Shown here one piece after another: positions 1 to 8,276 of a stretch of 64,000 nt of DNA. The first letter of the stretch is position 1; each line of letters starts with the position of its first letter. Origin of the DNA: an uncultured Bacteroidales bacterium (lineage in GTDB: Bacteria > Bacteroidota > Bacteroidia > Bacteroidales > Paludibacteraceae); assembly GCA_902798385.1 (NCBI GenBank), contig CADBWK010000005.1:50775-114774 (forward strand), written 5' to 3'. Below the pieces are notes generated by a model. It had not been told where the DNA came from. It searched no databases and was given only the letters and a program-made list of their open reading frames with translations. The position numbers and the translations under genes are program-made.

Positions 1-200
1 TCTTTCCAAACAACAGGCACGCTGTTGGCACCGATGATGCGCAGGAAAGACTGATCCTCATCGCCCCAAGGCTTCGGGATGACGAAGGTGATCTCCATGT
101 CAGGTTGCTCGGCCATGCCACGTGTCAAACCGTAACTGGCGGTACCCAAACCACCTAAGATATGGGGAGGAAACTCCCAACCAAACATTAACGCTTTCAT
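1..200 (-). CDS. Glycosyltransferase, glycogen/starch synthase-like (N-terminal fragment)
   Basis: The first 66 codons of a gene that runs off the left edge. It begins MKALMFGWEFPPHILGGLG, the N-terminal nucleotide-sugar binding segment of GT4/GT5-type glycogen synthase-like enzymes; FPPHxxGGLG holds the glycine-rich loop expected there. The ATG at 200 overlaps the stop of the upstream debranching enzyme by 4 bp (ATGA), so translational coupling is likely. Next to a debranching enzyme, a role in glycogen or alpha-glucan synthesis is the simplest reading; the exact donor (ADP- or UDP-glucose) cannot be told from this fragment. Confidence 0.8.
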   Translation of the reverse strand, partial: MKALMFGWEFPPHILGGLGTASYGLTRGMAEQPDMEITFVIPKPWGDEDQSFLRIIGANSVPVVWK

Positions 201-2173
201 TGTTGTGCCTCCTTTTCTTGAGCCTCTTGCTGCTCTTTCTCGTATTTACGTAAGGTATCTATCAGACTGATGACAGCCGCTACACTCGGTGCGCTACTCA
301 TTCCGCCGTGTCCTTTGTACGGCGGGTTACCGTCATAGCACTCGTTGAGCGTACCGATCGTCAATTGATCCATCTCGGCCTCGAAGCCCACCAGCAGACG
401 CTCCATGAAGCTGGTGCCGCTGTATCTGTAGATGTTCATATAGGCGCGCGAGTAAGCGGTGATGGTCGATGGCCATACCACGCCGTTATGCAGACTGCGG
501 TCGCGCTCGATAGCGCCGCCGTAGCACGTCGGACGATAACCGCCGCTCTTCGGACTCAAGCTACGGAGTCCCTTCGGCGTCAGCAGTTCCTTCGTACAGA
601 TATCAACGACGGCTTTCTGCTGCTTGCGATCCAGCGGACTGTACGGCAGACCGACTGCCCAGATCATATTCGGACGAACCTCGCGATTCTCGTAGCCGTC
701 AAGCACGTAGTCATTGAGGTAGAGTCCGTTCCAGAAGGTCTTGACGAACGCATCTTTCGAGATCTCTGCCTGATACTCCATTAGGTCGGCACTGGTCTCT
801 TTACCCATCTCGCGCAGCATCTCGGCCGTGAAACGCATCGCGTTGTACCAGAGGGCGTTCAGCTCTACGATATAACCCGTACGCGGGGTGATCGGCCAAC
901 CGTTCTCGGTGGCGTTCATCCACGTCGCGGGACGTTGTGTGCCATCTGCCCAGAGCAAACCGTTCTGATGCAACTTAGCACGCGGGTGGTTCTGTTTGCG
1001 ATACCAGTTGATGATATCCAGACAGAGCTGACCGTATAACTCAGCCGCCTCTTTAACCGTATATTTATGCGCATATTTCTGACAAGCGCGGATGAACCAC
1101 AGCAGCACGTCGGGTTCGTCCATACCGGTCATCTTGATCTCATTGCCGCGACCGTTCATGAACTTGAGGATCTCGTCAATAGCGGTCTTGTTCACAATCG
1201 CATCCCAGTACTCCGGACGGTCAATGTCGAGGGTGCAACTTGCAACCGAGAAGAAGGTCGAACGGGCATCCGCCTTGAACCACGGGAAACCGGCTAACAG
1301 ATAACACTTGTCACCCTCTCTCTTGTAGAACTGGCTCGCGCTGTTCTTCAGCGTCGAGAACATGTCCTCGCGGTGGTTACGACGCTCGATCTCTTTCTTC
1401 CAGGTAGCCTTCAGCGTCGAGGTCTTGCACTCGGTCACACCGGCTGCGAAGATCACGCTCTCGCCTTTCTTCATCGGCAACTCGAAGTAACCCGGAACGA
1501 GCAGATCCTCCTTATACGCATACCCGCGCTCGCGCTCTTTGCGGTACTCGATGTCCTTGTACCACTGCGGATCGTGGTGATACTCCACTTCCTTGGTGAA
1601 CTGCATGTACAGATTCGGGAAGCCCGGGTACATGCGGTTGAAACGACCGTTCTCGCAGTCGTTCATGTCCGGATTAGCCAGCGGGTTCTCGTGCGTGAGC
1701 TCGTTCACATTACGGAATGCTAAGAACGGACGGAAACGCATCAGCGTCGGACTACCGCTCTCCAGCAGTGTGTAACGAATCAGCACACGCGGCTCAAAGC
1801 TCACCAGCAGACGCTCTTTCTGCAATACCACCGCTCCGACACGATAGGTCGTACGCGAAATAACCTCGCAATCAAACTCGCGAATGTACTTGTGTCCGTT
1901 CGGACTGAAATGGTTCTCGCTGTACTCGTGCAGGCCTAAGTTGAACTCTGCGCCGTGTTGGATCACCGTCTCATCCAGTGAACTGAGCAGCACGAAATTG
2001 TCGTCGCCCAACTCGGGAATCGGCATCACCAACTGGCCGTGGTACTTACGTGTGTTACAATCAACGAGGGTCGTCGAGTTGTACACACCGGCACGGTTCG
2101 TCCGAATCATCTCTTTCTGAAGCGAGCGCTCCAGATTAACAAGCACTGTCTTGTCAAAATTCAGATAACTCAT
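197..2173 (-). CDS. Glycogen debranching enzyme, archaeal/bacterial type (amylo-alpha-1,6-glucosidase)
   Basis: 658 residues, cytoplasmic, no signal peptide. The N-terminal half matches the bacterial/archaeal GDE N-terminal domain (TNRAGVYNSTTLVDCNTRKY near residue 25, the usual TNRxGxYxSTTxxxxNTRKYHG signature). The C-terminal half is an alpha/alpha-barrel amylo-alpha-1,6-glucosidase domain (LLWADGTQRPATWMNA, then NALWYNAM). It would remove alpha-1,6 branches from glycogen. The gene lies 14 bp after manC and overlaps the following glycosyltransferase by 4 bp, so the three form one minus-strand operon. The family is recognised with confidence; catalytic residues were not assigned. Confidence 0.9.
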   Translation of the reverse strand: MSYLNFDKTVLVNLERSLQKEMIRTNRAGVYNSTTLVDCNTRKYHGQLVMPIPELGDDNFVLLSSLDETVIQHGAEFNLGLHEYSENHFSPNGHKYIREFDCEVISRTTYRVGAVVLQKERLLVSFEPRVLIRYTLLESGSPTLMRFRPFLAFRNVNELTHENPLANPDMNDCENGRFNRMYPGFPNLYMQFTKEVEYHHDPQWYKDIEYRKERERGYAYKEDLLVPGYFELPMKKGESVIFAAGVTECKTSTLKATWKKEIERRNHREDMFSTLKNSASQFYKREGDKCYLLAGFPWFKADARSTFFSVASCTLDIDRPEYWDAIVNKTAIDEILKFMNGRGNEIKMTGMDEPDVLLWFIRACQKYAHKYTVKEAAELYGQLCLDIINWYRKQNHPRAKLHQNGLLWADGTQRPATWMNATENGWPITPRTGYIVELNALWYNAMRFTAEMLREMGKETSADLMEYQAEISKDAFVKTFWNGLYLNDYVLDGYENREVRPNMIWAVGLPYSPLDRKQQKAVVDICTKELLTPKGLRSLSPKSGGYRPTCYGGAIERDRSLHNGVVWPSTITAYSRAYMNIYRYSGTSFMERLLVGFEAEMDQLTIGTLNECYDGNPPYKGHGGMSSAPSVAAVISLIDTLRKYEKEQQEAQEKEAQQ

Positions 2174-2187
2174 GATGTGATTTAATA

Positions 2188-3300
2188 TTAAGTAAGATTA
2201 ATTGTAAATTCTTTGATACGTTGCTCCTCGGATTTCTTGCAAACCAGCAGGGCGCCTCTCTCCTCCACAATAATCATATCGTTCACGCCTTGCACAATCG
2301 CTACTTTTCCCGGCTCGAGCACCACAATGTTGCCTTCTGCCTCATGGTAATGGGTCTCGCTGTGCAGACTGACATTGCCATGCTCGTCTTTCTCGCTCAA
2401 CTCATACAACGAACCCCATGTACCGAGATCGCTCCAACCGAAACTGCTCGGCAGCACATATACATTGTCCGCTTTCTCCATGATACCGTAGTCGATGGAG
2501 ATATTCGGGCATTTGGGGAACATCACCTCGATGAAATCCTCCTCTTTGTCCGTACCCATCAGCAACTCGCCCTCTCTAAATCGGTCGGCTACCTCGGGTA
2601 GCAGATAACGGAAAGCCTCACTGATCGTCTGTAGGTTCCAAACGAAGATACCGCTGTTCCAGAGGAAATCACCGCTCTCCAAGAACACTTTCGCCATCTC
2701 CAGCTCCGGCTTCTCCGTAAAGGTCTTCACCGGATAGATGCCGTCTTCAAACATGTCCGGCTGACGTTGAATATAGCCGTATCCCGTCTCCGGTCGGGTA
2801 GGCTGCATACCCAGCGTCAAGATGGCTTTGTTGCGACTCACAAAATCAAACGCCTTCAGAATCGTTTGGCGGAATTTCTCCTCTTCGAGGATCAGGTGGT
2901 CACTCGCAGCGACCACAATATTCACCTGCATCTCCGGTCGACTCCAGTCCTGGTTAGCCGCTGTCAGACCGGCTTTGCGCAGACAGATAGCACGGATATG
3001 CGAGGTGGCGTACGCAATACACGGCGCCGTGTTACGACGCGCCGGCTCACAAAGAATCTGCCCCTCGTCCAAATCGGGAACCTGCTCCAAGATCGTCTGC
3101 TTATACATCACGTTCGTCACGATGAACATATTCTCGATCGGAACGATCGGGCGAAAACGATCCACCGTCATCTGCAATAAACTGCGACCCGTACCGAAGA
3201 AATCCAAGAACTGTTTCGGCTTATCTGCCCTGCTGTACGGCCAAAAACGGCTACCAACGCCGCCCGCCATGATCACGCAATAATTGTTGTTTTTAGCCAT
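2188..3300 (-). CDS. manC: Mannose-1-phosphate guanylyltransferase
   Basis: 370 residues, the length of a stand-alone GDP-mannose pyrophosphorylase without the isomerase domain found in longer ManC proteins. It opens with the nucleotidyltransferase signature GGVGSRFWPYSRADKPKQF (residues about 13-31) and has FTEKPELEMAKVFLESGDF and WNSGIFVW, the sugar-phosphate binding segments. It makes GDP-mannose from mannose-1-phosphate and GTP in the cytoplasm, for glycan and nucleotide-sugar synthesis. It is the first gene of a minus-strand operon with the debranching enzyme; a Bacteroidetes promoter lies just upstream. Confidence 0.93.
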   Translation of the reverse strand: MAKNNNYCVIMAGGVGSRFWPYSRADKPKQFLDFFGTGRSLLQMTVDRFRPIVPIENMFIVTNVMYKQTILEQVPDLDEGQILCEPARRNTAPCIAYATSHIRAICLRKAGLTAANQDWSRPEMQVNIVVAASDHLILEEEKFRQTILKAFDFVSRNKAILTLGMQPTRPETGYGYIQRQPDMFEDGIYPVKTFTEKPELEMAKVFLESGDFLWNSGIFVWNLQTISEAFRYLLPEVADRFREGELLMGTDKEEDFIEVMFPKCPNISIDYGIMEKADNVYVLPSSFGWSDLGTWGSLYELSEKDEHGNVSLHSETHYHEAEGNIVVLEPGKVAIVQGVNDMIIVEERGALLVCKKSEEQRIKEFTINLT

Positions 3301-3319
3301 GCTTTTGAATATTTGGCTG

Positions 3320-3350
3320 CAAAGATACGAATAATTTTTTATATATGCAA
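3320..3350 (-). promoter_or_regulatory. Bacteroidetes-type promoter for manC operon
   Basis: On the minus strand TTG, 20 nt, TATCTTTG; the -7 element ends about 20 bp before the manC ATG. It faces away from the gldD promoter, forming a divergent pair. Confidence 0.75.
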
Positions 3351-3408
3351 GCGCGCGCGCATTTTATTTAGGAAAAAGTATCTTTTTGTTCAAAAAGTAC
3401 GAAAATAG

Positions 3409-3439
3409 TTGTGTATGTCATTTCTTTTGACTACTTTTG
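3409..3439 (+). promoter_or_regulatory. Bacteroidetes-type promoter for gldD
   Basis: TTG at 3409-3411, 20 nt, TACTTTTG at 3432-3439. The expected transcript start is near 3446, which rules out the upstream TTG/ATG codons as the gldD start and favours 3457. Confidence 0.75.
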
Positions 3440-3456
3440 TGACCAAAATGGGGAGA

Positions 3457-4029
3457 ATGCGAAAAATATTGCTTATCATAGGAGTAGGGTTGGCTTGGAT
3501 GTCCTGCGGTCGGGTCTCGACCCCACGTCCGTACGGATACTATCGGATCACCACGCCGGACACGGCCTACGTGCCTTTCTCGGCGCAATATGCGCACTAT
3601 CCGTATAATTTTGCCCTGTCGCAAAATGCCGTGGTCAAACCCCGTACGGATGTCTCTGAACCCTATTGGATCAATATCTTTTACCCCGCGCTGGATGCTA
3701 CGATTCACTGCTCTTACAAGCCGGTGAACCACAACCTGCGCGAACTAACCGACGATGCACTCGAGTTCGTGTATCGGAACGCCTCGTTCGCTTCGGCGAT
3801 ACCCGAGAGTGACTACACCCATCCCGAAGCCCGCGTCTATGGCGTACTCTTCGATCTGGAGGGAAATACCGCTTCGTCCTGTCAGTTCTTTGTAACCGAT
3901 TCCACGCACCATTTCTTCCGTGCCTCGGTGTATTGCAACTGCCCGCCGAATGCCGATTCCTTGGCGCCCGTTTACGAATACCTCCGCAAAGATGTCATCA
4001 AAATGGTAGAAACGTTTGAATGGAGATAA
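3457..4029 (+). CDS. gldD: Gliding motility / type IX secretion-associated lipoprotein GldD
   Basis: 190 residues from ATG 3457 (MRKILLIIGVG); ATG 3448 is an alternative. A lipoprotein signal ends at the SCG lipobox (Cys 17). The body shows the GldD pattern: RPYGYYRITTPDTAY, YPALDATIHCSYKPVNHNL, VYGVLFDLEGNTASSCQFFV and PNADSLAPVYEYL. GldD is needed for gliding and type IX secretion in Flavobacterium and is an envelope lipoprotein; here it supports the presence of a T9SS, in line with the C-terminal tails found elsewhere in the window. The 3' end overlaps the next gene by 10 bp. Confidence 0.9.
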   Translation: MRKILLIIGVGLAWMSCGRVSTPRPYGYYRITTPDTAYVPFSAQYAHYPYNFALSQNAVVKPRTDVSEPYWINIFYPALDATIHCSYKPVNHNLRELTDDALEFVYRNASFASAIPESDYTHPEARVYGVLFDLEGNTASSCQFFVTDSTHHFFRASVYCNCPPNADSLAPVYEYLRKDVIKMVETFEWR

Positions 4030-5165
4030 ACAAGAAACATAGTTTGGCATTGTTGTTGGATCCGGAGAAAGCGAATCTGGACGCTCTTCCGATCTCGGAG
4101 TCCTGCCATCCCGACTATCTCTTTGTCGGCGGTTCCACCGGCGGTGACACAACGGACTTTGTGCGCCATCTAAAATCGCTAATCGCTAATCGAAAATCGA
4201 GAATCCCCATCATTCTCTTCCCTGGAAATTCGTCACAATTTACCTCGGAGGCGGATGGCATCTTGTTCCTCTCGTTGCTTTCAGGAAAGAACCCGGAATA
4301 CCTTGTGAATCAGCAGATTAAGTCAGCGCGGGCGATCCATGATTCGCAACTGGATTTCGTCCCAACGGCGTACATCCTCATCGACGGCGGCGTAGAGACC
4401 TCCACCATGCGCGTCACGGGTACACAACCCCTCGATCCTCACGACATCGACACGATCGTGGATACCTGTATCGCGGCAGAACTGATGGGAAAGAAAGCGA
4501 TCTATTTGGAGGCAGGGTCGGGAGCCATTCATCCTGTCTCGCCGGAGATCATCCAAGCCGTGCGCTCCCATACCTCCGTTACCCTCATTGTGGGTGGCGG
4601 AATCCGTACACCCGAGGCGATGAATGCCGCCTACAAGGCCGGCGCTGACATCGTGGTCATCGGCAATCATTTCGAAGAGCATCCCGAAGACTTGGAAAAA
4701 TTTACTACTGCTCCTAGTGTTCCTGGTTCTTCTCCCGATGACGAGAAATACATGTCTCTTGCCCTCGCCGAAGCCCGCAAAGCGCTCGCTGCCAACGAGA
4801 TCCCCATCGGTTGTGTCATCGTCTCGCAAAACCAAGTCATCGGGCGCGGGCATAACCTGACCGAGATGCTCGAAGACGTCACCGCTCACGCGGAGATGCA
4901 GGCTATCACGGCCGCCACCCAAACGCTCGGCGGTAAGTACCTGCCCGATGCCACGCTCTACGTCACGGTCGAACCCTGCCCGATGTGTGCGGGAGCTATC
5001 GGTTGGGCGCAGATCAACCGCATCGTCTATGGTACACCCGATCCTAAACGCGGTTACACCACCTACGCCCCGCGGGTCTTCCATCCCAAAGCAACCGTCA
5101 CGGCAGGTGTCCTCGAAGACGAATGCCGCGCCCTCATACAAGAATTTTTTAAATCCAAGCGATAA
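4020..5165 (+). CDS. GGGP synthase family protein fused to tRNA adenosine deaminase TadA
   Basis: 381 residues in two units. Residues 1 to about 232 are a geranylgeranylglyceryl phosphate synthase/PcrB-like TIM barrel (LLLDPEKAN, LFVGGSTGG, ILFPGNSSQF, GILFLSLLSGKNPEYLVNQQ, YLEAGSGA, VGGGIRTPE), an enzyme joining a polyprenyl group to glycerol-1-phosphate. Residues about 238-381 are TadA (zinc ligands H290, C320 and C323; catalytic E292; PCPMCAGA), which makes inosine at tRNA position 34. The junction is the low-complexity linker APSVPGSSPDDE written by a 9-bp repeat, and a 7-bp repeat inserts SLIANRKSR in the first domain. One open frame with no stop between the halves. TadA probably began near Met 245 as a separate gene. 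Confidence 0.88.
   Translation: MEINKKHSLALLLDPEKANLDALPISESCHPDYLFVGGSTGGDTTDFVRHLKSLIANRKSRIPIILFPGNSSQFTSEADGILFLSLLSGKNPEYLVNQQIKSARAIHDSQLDFVPTAYILIDGGVETSTMRVTGTQPLDPHDIDTIVDTCIAAELMGKKAIYLEAGSGAIHPVSPEIIQAVRSHTSVTLIVGGGIRTPEAMNAAYKAGADIVVIGNHFEEHPEDLEKFTTAPSVPGSSPDDEKYMSLALAEARKALAANEIPIGCVIVSQNQVIGRGHNLTEMLEDVTAHAEMQAITAATQTLGGKYLPDATLYVTVEPCPMCAGAIGWAQINRIVYGTPDPKRGYTTYAPRVFHPKATVTAGVLEDECRALIQEFFKSKR
4173..4207 (+). repeat. 7-bp short tandem repeat inside GGGP synthase domain
   Basis: Five units of 7 bp (AAATCGC, TAATCGC, TAATCGA, AAATCGA, GAATCCC) read in frame as part of LKSLIANRKSRIP, between a helix and the strand IILFPGN. This looks like an insertion into a surface loop. Confidence 0.8.
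4713..4735 (+). repeat. 9-bp short tandem repeat at the GGGPS-TadA junction
   Basis: CCTAGTGTT, CCTGGTTCT and a partial third unit, encoding PSVPGSSP exactly between the two fused domains. It resembles the 9-bp repeat in the dihydrouridine synthase at 7998-8033. Confidence 0.6.
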
Positions 5166-7064
5166 ATGCAAATCTCAAATCTTAAATCACTCATCACCAA
5201 TTACAAATACACCCCGGCGGTGCTCCGTTTGAGCTGCTTTGCCATCCTGGCTGCCGTCCTCGTGCTTATGTTCCCGCGTTACAACAACGCCTTCCGCTAT
5301 CATTACGAGATTGGTAAGCCCTGGGGCTATAACACCTTGACCGCCGATTTTGACTTCCCGATCTACAAGACGGAGGATCAGTTGGCAACGGAGCAGGCCC
5401 AACTGCTTTCCACCTTCGCACCTATCTTTAATTATATCCCGCGCGTGCAACGCGAGGTGAAGGTGGTGTCGCTGGAGACGATGGATTGGTTGCAGGCCGA
5501 GGGCTATACGCGTATCACCCTTCAGCAGAAAAAATACCCGCTTTCGGAGATATACACGCCTAAGTCCGCTTATGCCAAATACGGCTATGAGATCACGACG
5601 AACCTCGTCCTGGACACCGTACGAACGATGGACATGCGTGCCAAACTGCTGGCAACCCTCTCGCCCACACAAGGACTCGTCCAGAAAGGCGAGAAGATCA
5701 TCGAGAAGGGTGAGGTGGTGACTGAGCGCAATTATCAGGTCCTGCAGTCCCTCCGCCGCGCGTACGACGATGAGTCGCTGGGGAACAAACAGCGTACGCT
5801 CTCCATCCTCGGCGAGGCGATGTTGGTGACGCTTTTCCTCTGCCTGTTTGTGGTCTATCTATATGTCTTCCGCCGCTCTTACCTGCGCTCAACCTCCACG
5901 GTGTTGTTCTTCTGCCTGCAGATGTTTATCGTTATCGCCTTGGCTTGTCTGGCGCTGCGTTTCGGGCTATCAGTCTACCTCATCCCCTTCGCTTGGGTGC
6001 CTATCCTGACGCGTGTCTTCTTTGACTCCCGCACCGCCCTCTTCCTGCATTTCACAACCATCCTCATCACGTCGATTGTTGTGCCGGCGCCGGTAGAGTT
6101 CTTCTTCATCCAGATCGTGGTCGGCATGGTGGCTATCTCCTCGCTGGGTGACATGACGCGCCGCGCCCAACTCGTACAGACCGCCGCGTGGATACTCTTC
6201 GCGCAGGTCATCGCTTATACCGCGATCACTTTCGCCCAGACCGGCGCGTGGTCGTCTATCGATCCGTGGATGTACCTGTATTTCGCGATATGCGCACTGC
6301 TGACAATCGGATGCTACGGTCTGATCTATGGTTTCGAGAAACTCTTCCGTTTCATCTCGTCCATCACGCTGGTCGAACTCACAGATATCAACTCCGAACT
6401 GCTCCATACTCTTGCCGAACGTGCTCCGGGTACGTTCCAGCACTCGATGCAGGTGTCTAACCTCGCGGCGGAGGCTGCCAAGGCCATCGGTGCCAACGCC
6501 CTGCTCGTGCGAACGGGGGCGCTCTACCACGATATCGGTAAGATCACCGATCCGCTCTACTATGTAGAGAATCAGACTGGCGTGGAGAACCCGCTCCTCA
6601 AGATGGATCCGCGGGATGCCGCACAGGTGGTGATGGCGCATGTGACGGAAGGAGAGAAGATTGCCCGTCGCAATCACTTGCCCGAAGTGATCATCAATTT
6701 CATCACGACCCACCACGGCACGTCCCTCGTGCGTTATTTCTACAACACCTACTGCAACGCCCATCCGAAGGAGCAAGTCGATGAGTCGCTCTTCCGTTAT
6801 CCGGGTACGAAACCCAGCACGAAAGAGGGAGCTATCCTCATGATGGCCGATGCCATCGAGGCACGTTCGCGCAGCCTCGATAGCTTCACCGAAGAATCGA
6901 TTGCCAAGGCGGTTAATCAGATGATTGATGCCCAGATAGCCGACGGCCAGTACGCCGAGACACCGCTGAGTTTTAAGGATGTCGAGGACATCCGCCGCGT
7001 CTTCACCGCTCGCCTCATCGCCATGAACCATCATCGCATATCCTATCCATCGTTGAATCAATAA
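5166..7064 (+). CDS. PgpH-like 7TM-HD domain phosphodiesterase
   Basis: 632 residues. After a first transmembrane segment (LSCFAILAAVLVLMFP, about 22-37) comes an extracytoplasmic 7TMR-HDED domain (about 45-205), then six to seven transmembrane helices (about 215-405), then an HD domain with HSMQVSNLAAEAA, ALYHDIGK (H454/D455 region) and FITTHHGTSL. This is the architecture of PgpH, a membrane phosphodiesterase that hydrolyses cyclic di-AMP; the substrate here is inferred from the family. The ATG abuts the stop of the previous gene, and the first 15 codons are made of a 7-bp repeat. Confidence 0.85.
   Translation: MQISNLKSLITNYKYTPAVLRLSCFAILAAVLVLMFPRYNNAFRYHYEIGKPWGYNTLTADFDFPIYKTEDQLATEQAQLLSTFAPIFNYIPRVQREVKVVSLETMDWLQAEGYTRITLQQKKYPLSEIYTPKSAYAKYGYEITTNLVLDTVRTMDMRAKLLATLSPTQGLVQKGEKIIEKGEVVTERNYQVLQSLRRAYDDESLGNKQRTLSILGEAMLVTLFLCLFVVYLYVFRRSYLRSTSTVLFFCLQMFIVIALACLALRFGLSVYLIPFAWVPILTRVFFDSRTALFLHFTTILITSIVVPAPVEFFFIQIVVGMVAISSLGDMTRRAQLVQTAAWILFAQVIAYTAITFAQTGAWSSIDPWMYLYFAICALLTIGCYGLIYGFEKLFRFISSITLVELTDINSELLHTLAERAPGTFQHSMQVSNLAAEAAKAIGANALLVRTGALYHDIGKITDPLYYVENQTGVENPLLKMDPRDAAQVVMAHVTEGEKIARRNHLPEVIINFITTHHGTSLVRYFYNTYCNAHPKEQVDESLFRYPGTKPSTKEGAILMMADAIEARSRSLDSFTEESIAKAVNQMIDAQIADGQYAETPLSFKDVEDIRRVFTARLIAMNHHRISYPSLNQ
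5169..5210 (+). repeat. 7-bp short tandem repeat forming the N-terminus of the HD phosphodiesterase
   Basis: Six units: CAAATCT, CAAATCT, TAAATCA, CTCATCA, CCAATTA, CAAATAC. It immediately follows the start codon and encodes QISNLKSLITNYKY. The native N-terminus may have been replaced or extended by the repeat. Confidence 0.8.
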
Positions 7065-7084
7065 ATATAAAGTATTTTATAAAG

Positions 7085-7223
7085 TATTTTTGGTATTTTT
7101 GGATGATTGATTTTAATTCGATAGAATAGGAAGATTGTTTTGGTAATGTTCATTGCAAATTTATTTGTGAATGAATGTTAGCAAAATAAGATTCGTAGGT
7201 ACGTAGTACTAAAATCAATCATC
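7085..7223 (+). promoter_or_regulatory. Structured intergenic element, copy 1 (candidate cis-regulatory RNA upstream of dus)
   Basis: A repeated element, also at 8277-8450, ending 33 nt before the dus ATG. Visible stems: an outer perfect 14-bp closing stem (GATGATTGATTTTA 7102-7115 with 7210-7223); a small hairpin ATTC-GATA-GAAT (7116-7127); a long imperfect hairpin with several G-T wobbles (7130-7194) capped by TTTA; a GTAC-GTA-GTAC hairpin (7199-7209). Together they form a closed multi-branch shape. TATTTTTG, a possible -7 box, ends just before the closing stem, but no -33 box is seen. Comparison with copy 2 shows compensatory changes, which favours a folded RNA, though a miniature mobile repeat is possible. 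Confidence 0.6.
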
Positions 7224-7256
7224 TATTTTTATTATAATTTTTCTTTTTTTCTTTTA

Positions 7257-8270
7257 ATGAATAATAAATACCCATTATATTTAGCGCCGATGGAGGATGT
7301 CACCGATCCAGCCTTCCGCATGCTCTGCAAGCGTTATGGCGCGGATCGTGTCTATACGGAGTTCGTGAACGCCGACGCTCTTGTGCGCGACATCGCTTCC
7401 ACGACCCGTAAGCTCACCATCCATGACGAGGAACGACCGGTGGCGATACAGATCTACGGTCGTGAACCCGAGTCGATGGCAGAGGCCGCCCGCATCGTCG
7501 AGACTGCCAAACCTGACTTCATCGACATCAATTTCGGTTGTCCGGTCAAGAAAGTAGCAGGCAAAGGCGCCGGGGCAGGACTGCTTCGCGATGTGCCCAA
7601 GATGCTCGAGATCACCAAAGCCGTCGTCAACGCCGTGCAAACACCGGTTACCTGCAAAACCCGCCTCGGATGGGATGAGAACTCGCTCTACCTCGAGGAT
7701 GGAACGCCCTTCATCGTCGATCTGGCGGAGCGGCTCCAGGACTGCGGCATCCGGGAACTCGCCATTCACGGTCGAACCCGCTCGCAGATGTACCGCGGCG
7801 AAGCCGATTGGACGCTTATCGGCGAGGTGAAGAACAATCCGCGTATACACATACCCATTATAGGAAACGGAGATGTGTGCACTCCCGAGCGCGCGAAGGA
7901 GTGTTTCGATCGTTACGGCGTCGATGCGATCATGGTCGGCCGTGCCACCTTCGGTGCACCCTGGCTCTTCGCCGAGATGCGCGAACTCCTCGACGATCCT
8001 AGTTCTCCTAGTGCTCCTAGGATTCCTAGGCCGACTAGCTTCGAGGAAAAGGTCGCTGTCCTCAAAGAGCATGTCCTCGCCTCGATCGCTTGGTGCGGCA
8101 ACGACGAACGCAAAGGTATCGTCCATTCGCGGCGTCATTTTGCGGCTTCGCCGGTCTTCAAAGGTCTCGATAACTTCAAGCAAACCCGCATCGCCCTCCT
8201 CCGCGCCGACACCCTCGATGAAGTCTTCCGTATAATGGATGAAATAGTAGCCAAATGGTCAAACGAATAA
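7257..8270 (+). CDS. dusB: tRNA-dihydrouridine synthase (DusB-like)
   Basis: 337 residues, FMN-dependent TIM barrel of the Dus family, which reduces uridines in the tRNA D-loop. Seen: LAPMEDVTDPAFR (FMN-binding start), INFGCPVKKVAGKGAGAGLL with the catalytic Cys in GCP, CKTRLGWDE, ELAIHGRTRSQMYRGEADW, IIGNGDVCTPERA and VGRATFGAPW. A 9-bp repeat adds the linker SSPSAPRIPRP near residues 249-258, between the barrel and the C-terminal helical domain. It is preceded by copy 1 of the structured element and followed by copy 2. The symbol follows closest resemblance; the exact target uridine is not known. Confidence 0.92.
   Translation: MNNKYPLYLAPMEDVTDPAFRMLCKRYGADRVYTEFVNADALVRDIASTTRKLTIHDEERPVAIQIYGREPESMAEAARIVETAKPDFIDINFGCPVKKVAGKGAGAGLLRDVPKMLEITKAVVNAVQTPVTCKTRLGWDENSLYLEDGTPFIVDLAERLQDCGIRELAIHGRTRSQMYRGEADWTLIGEVKNNPRIHIPIIGNGDVCTPERAKECFDRYGVDAIMVGRATFGAPWLFAEMRELLDDPSSPSAPRIPRPTSFEEKVAVLKEHVLASIAWCGNDERKGIVHSRRHFAASPVFKGLDNFKQTRIALLRADTLDEVFRIMDEIVAKWSNE
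7998..8033 (+). repeat. 9-bp short tandem repeat in dus
   Basis: Four units: CCTAGTTCT, CCTAGTGCT, CCTAGGATT, CCTAGGCCG, in frame, giving a Pro/Ser-rich linker between the catalytic and helical domains. Confidence 0.75.
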
Positions 8271-8276
8271 AAAAGT

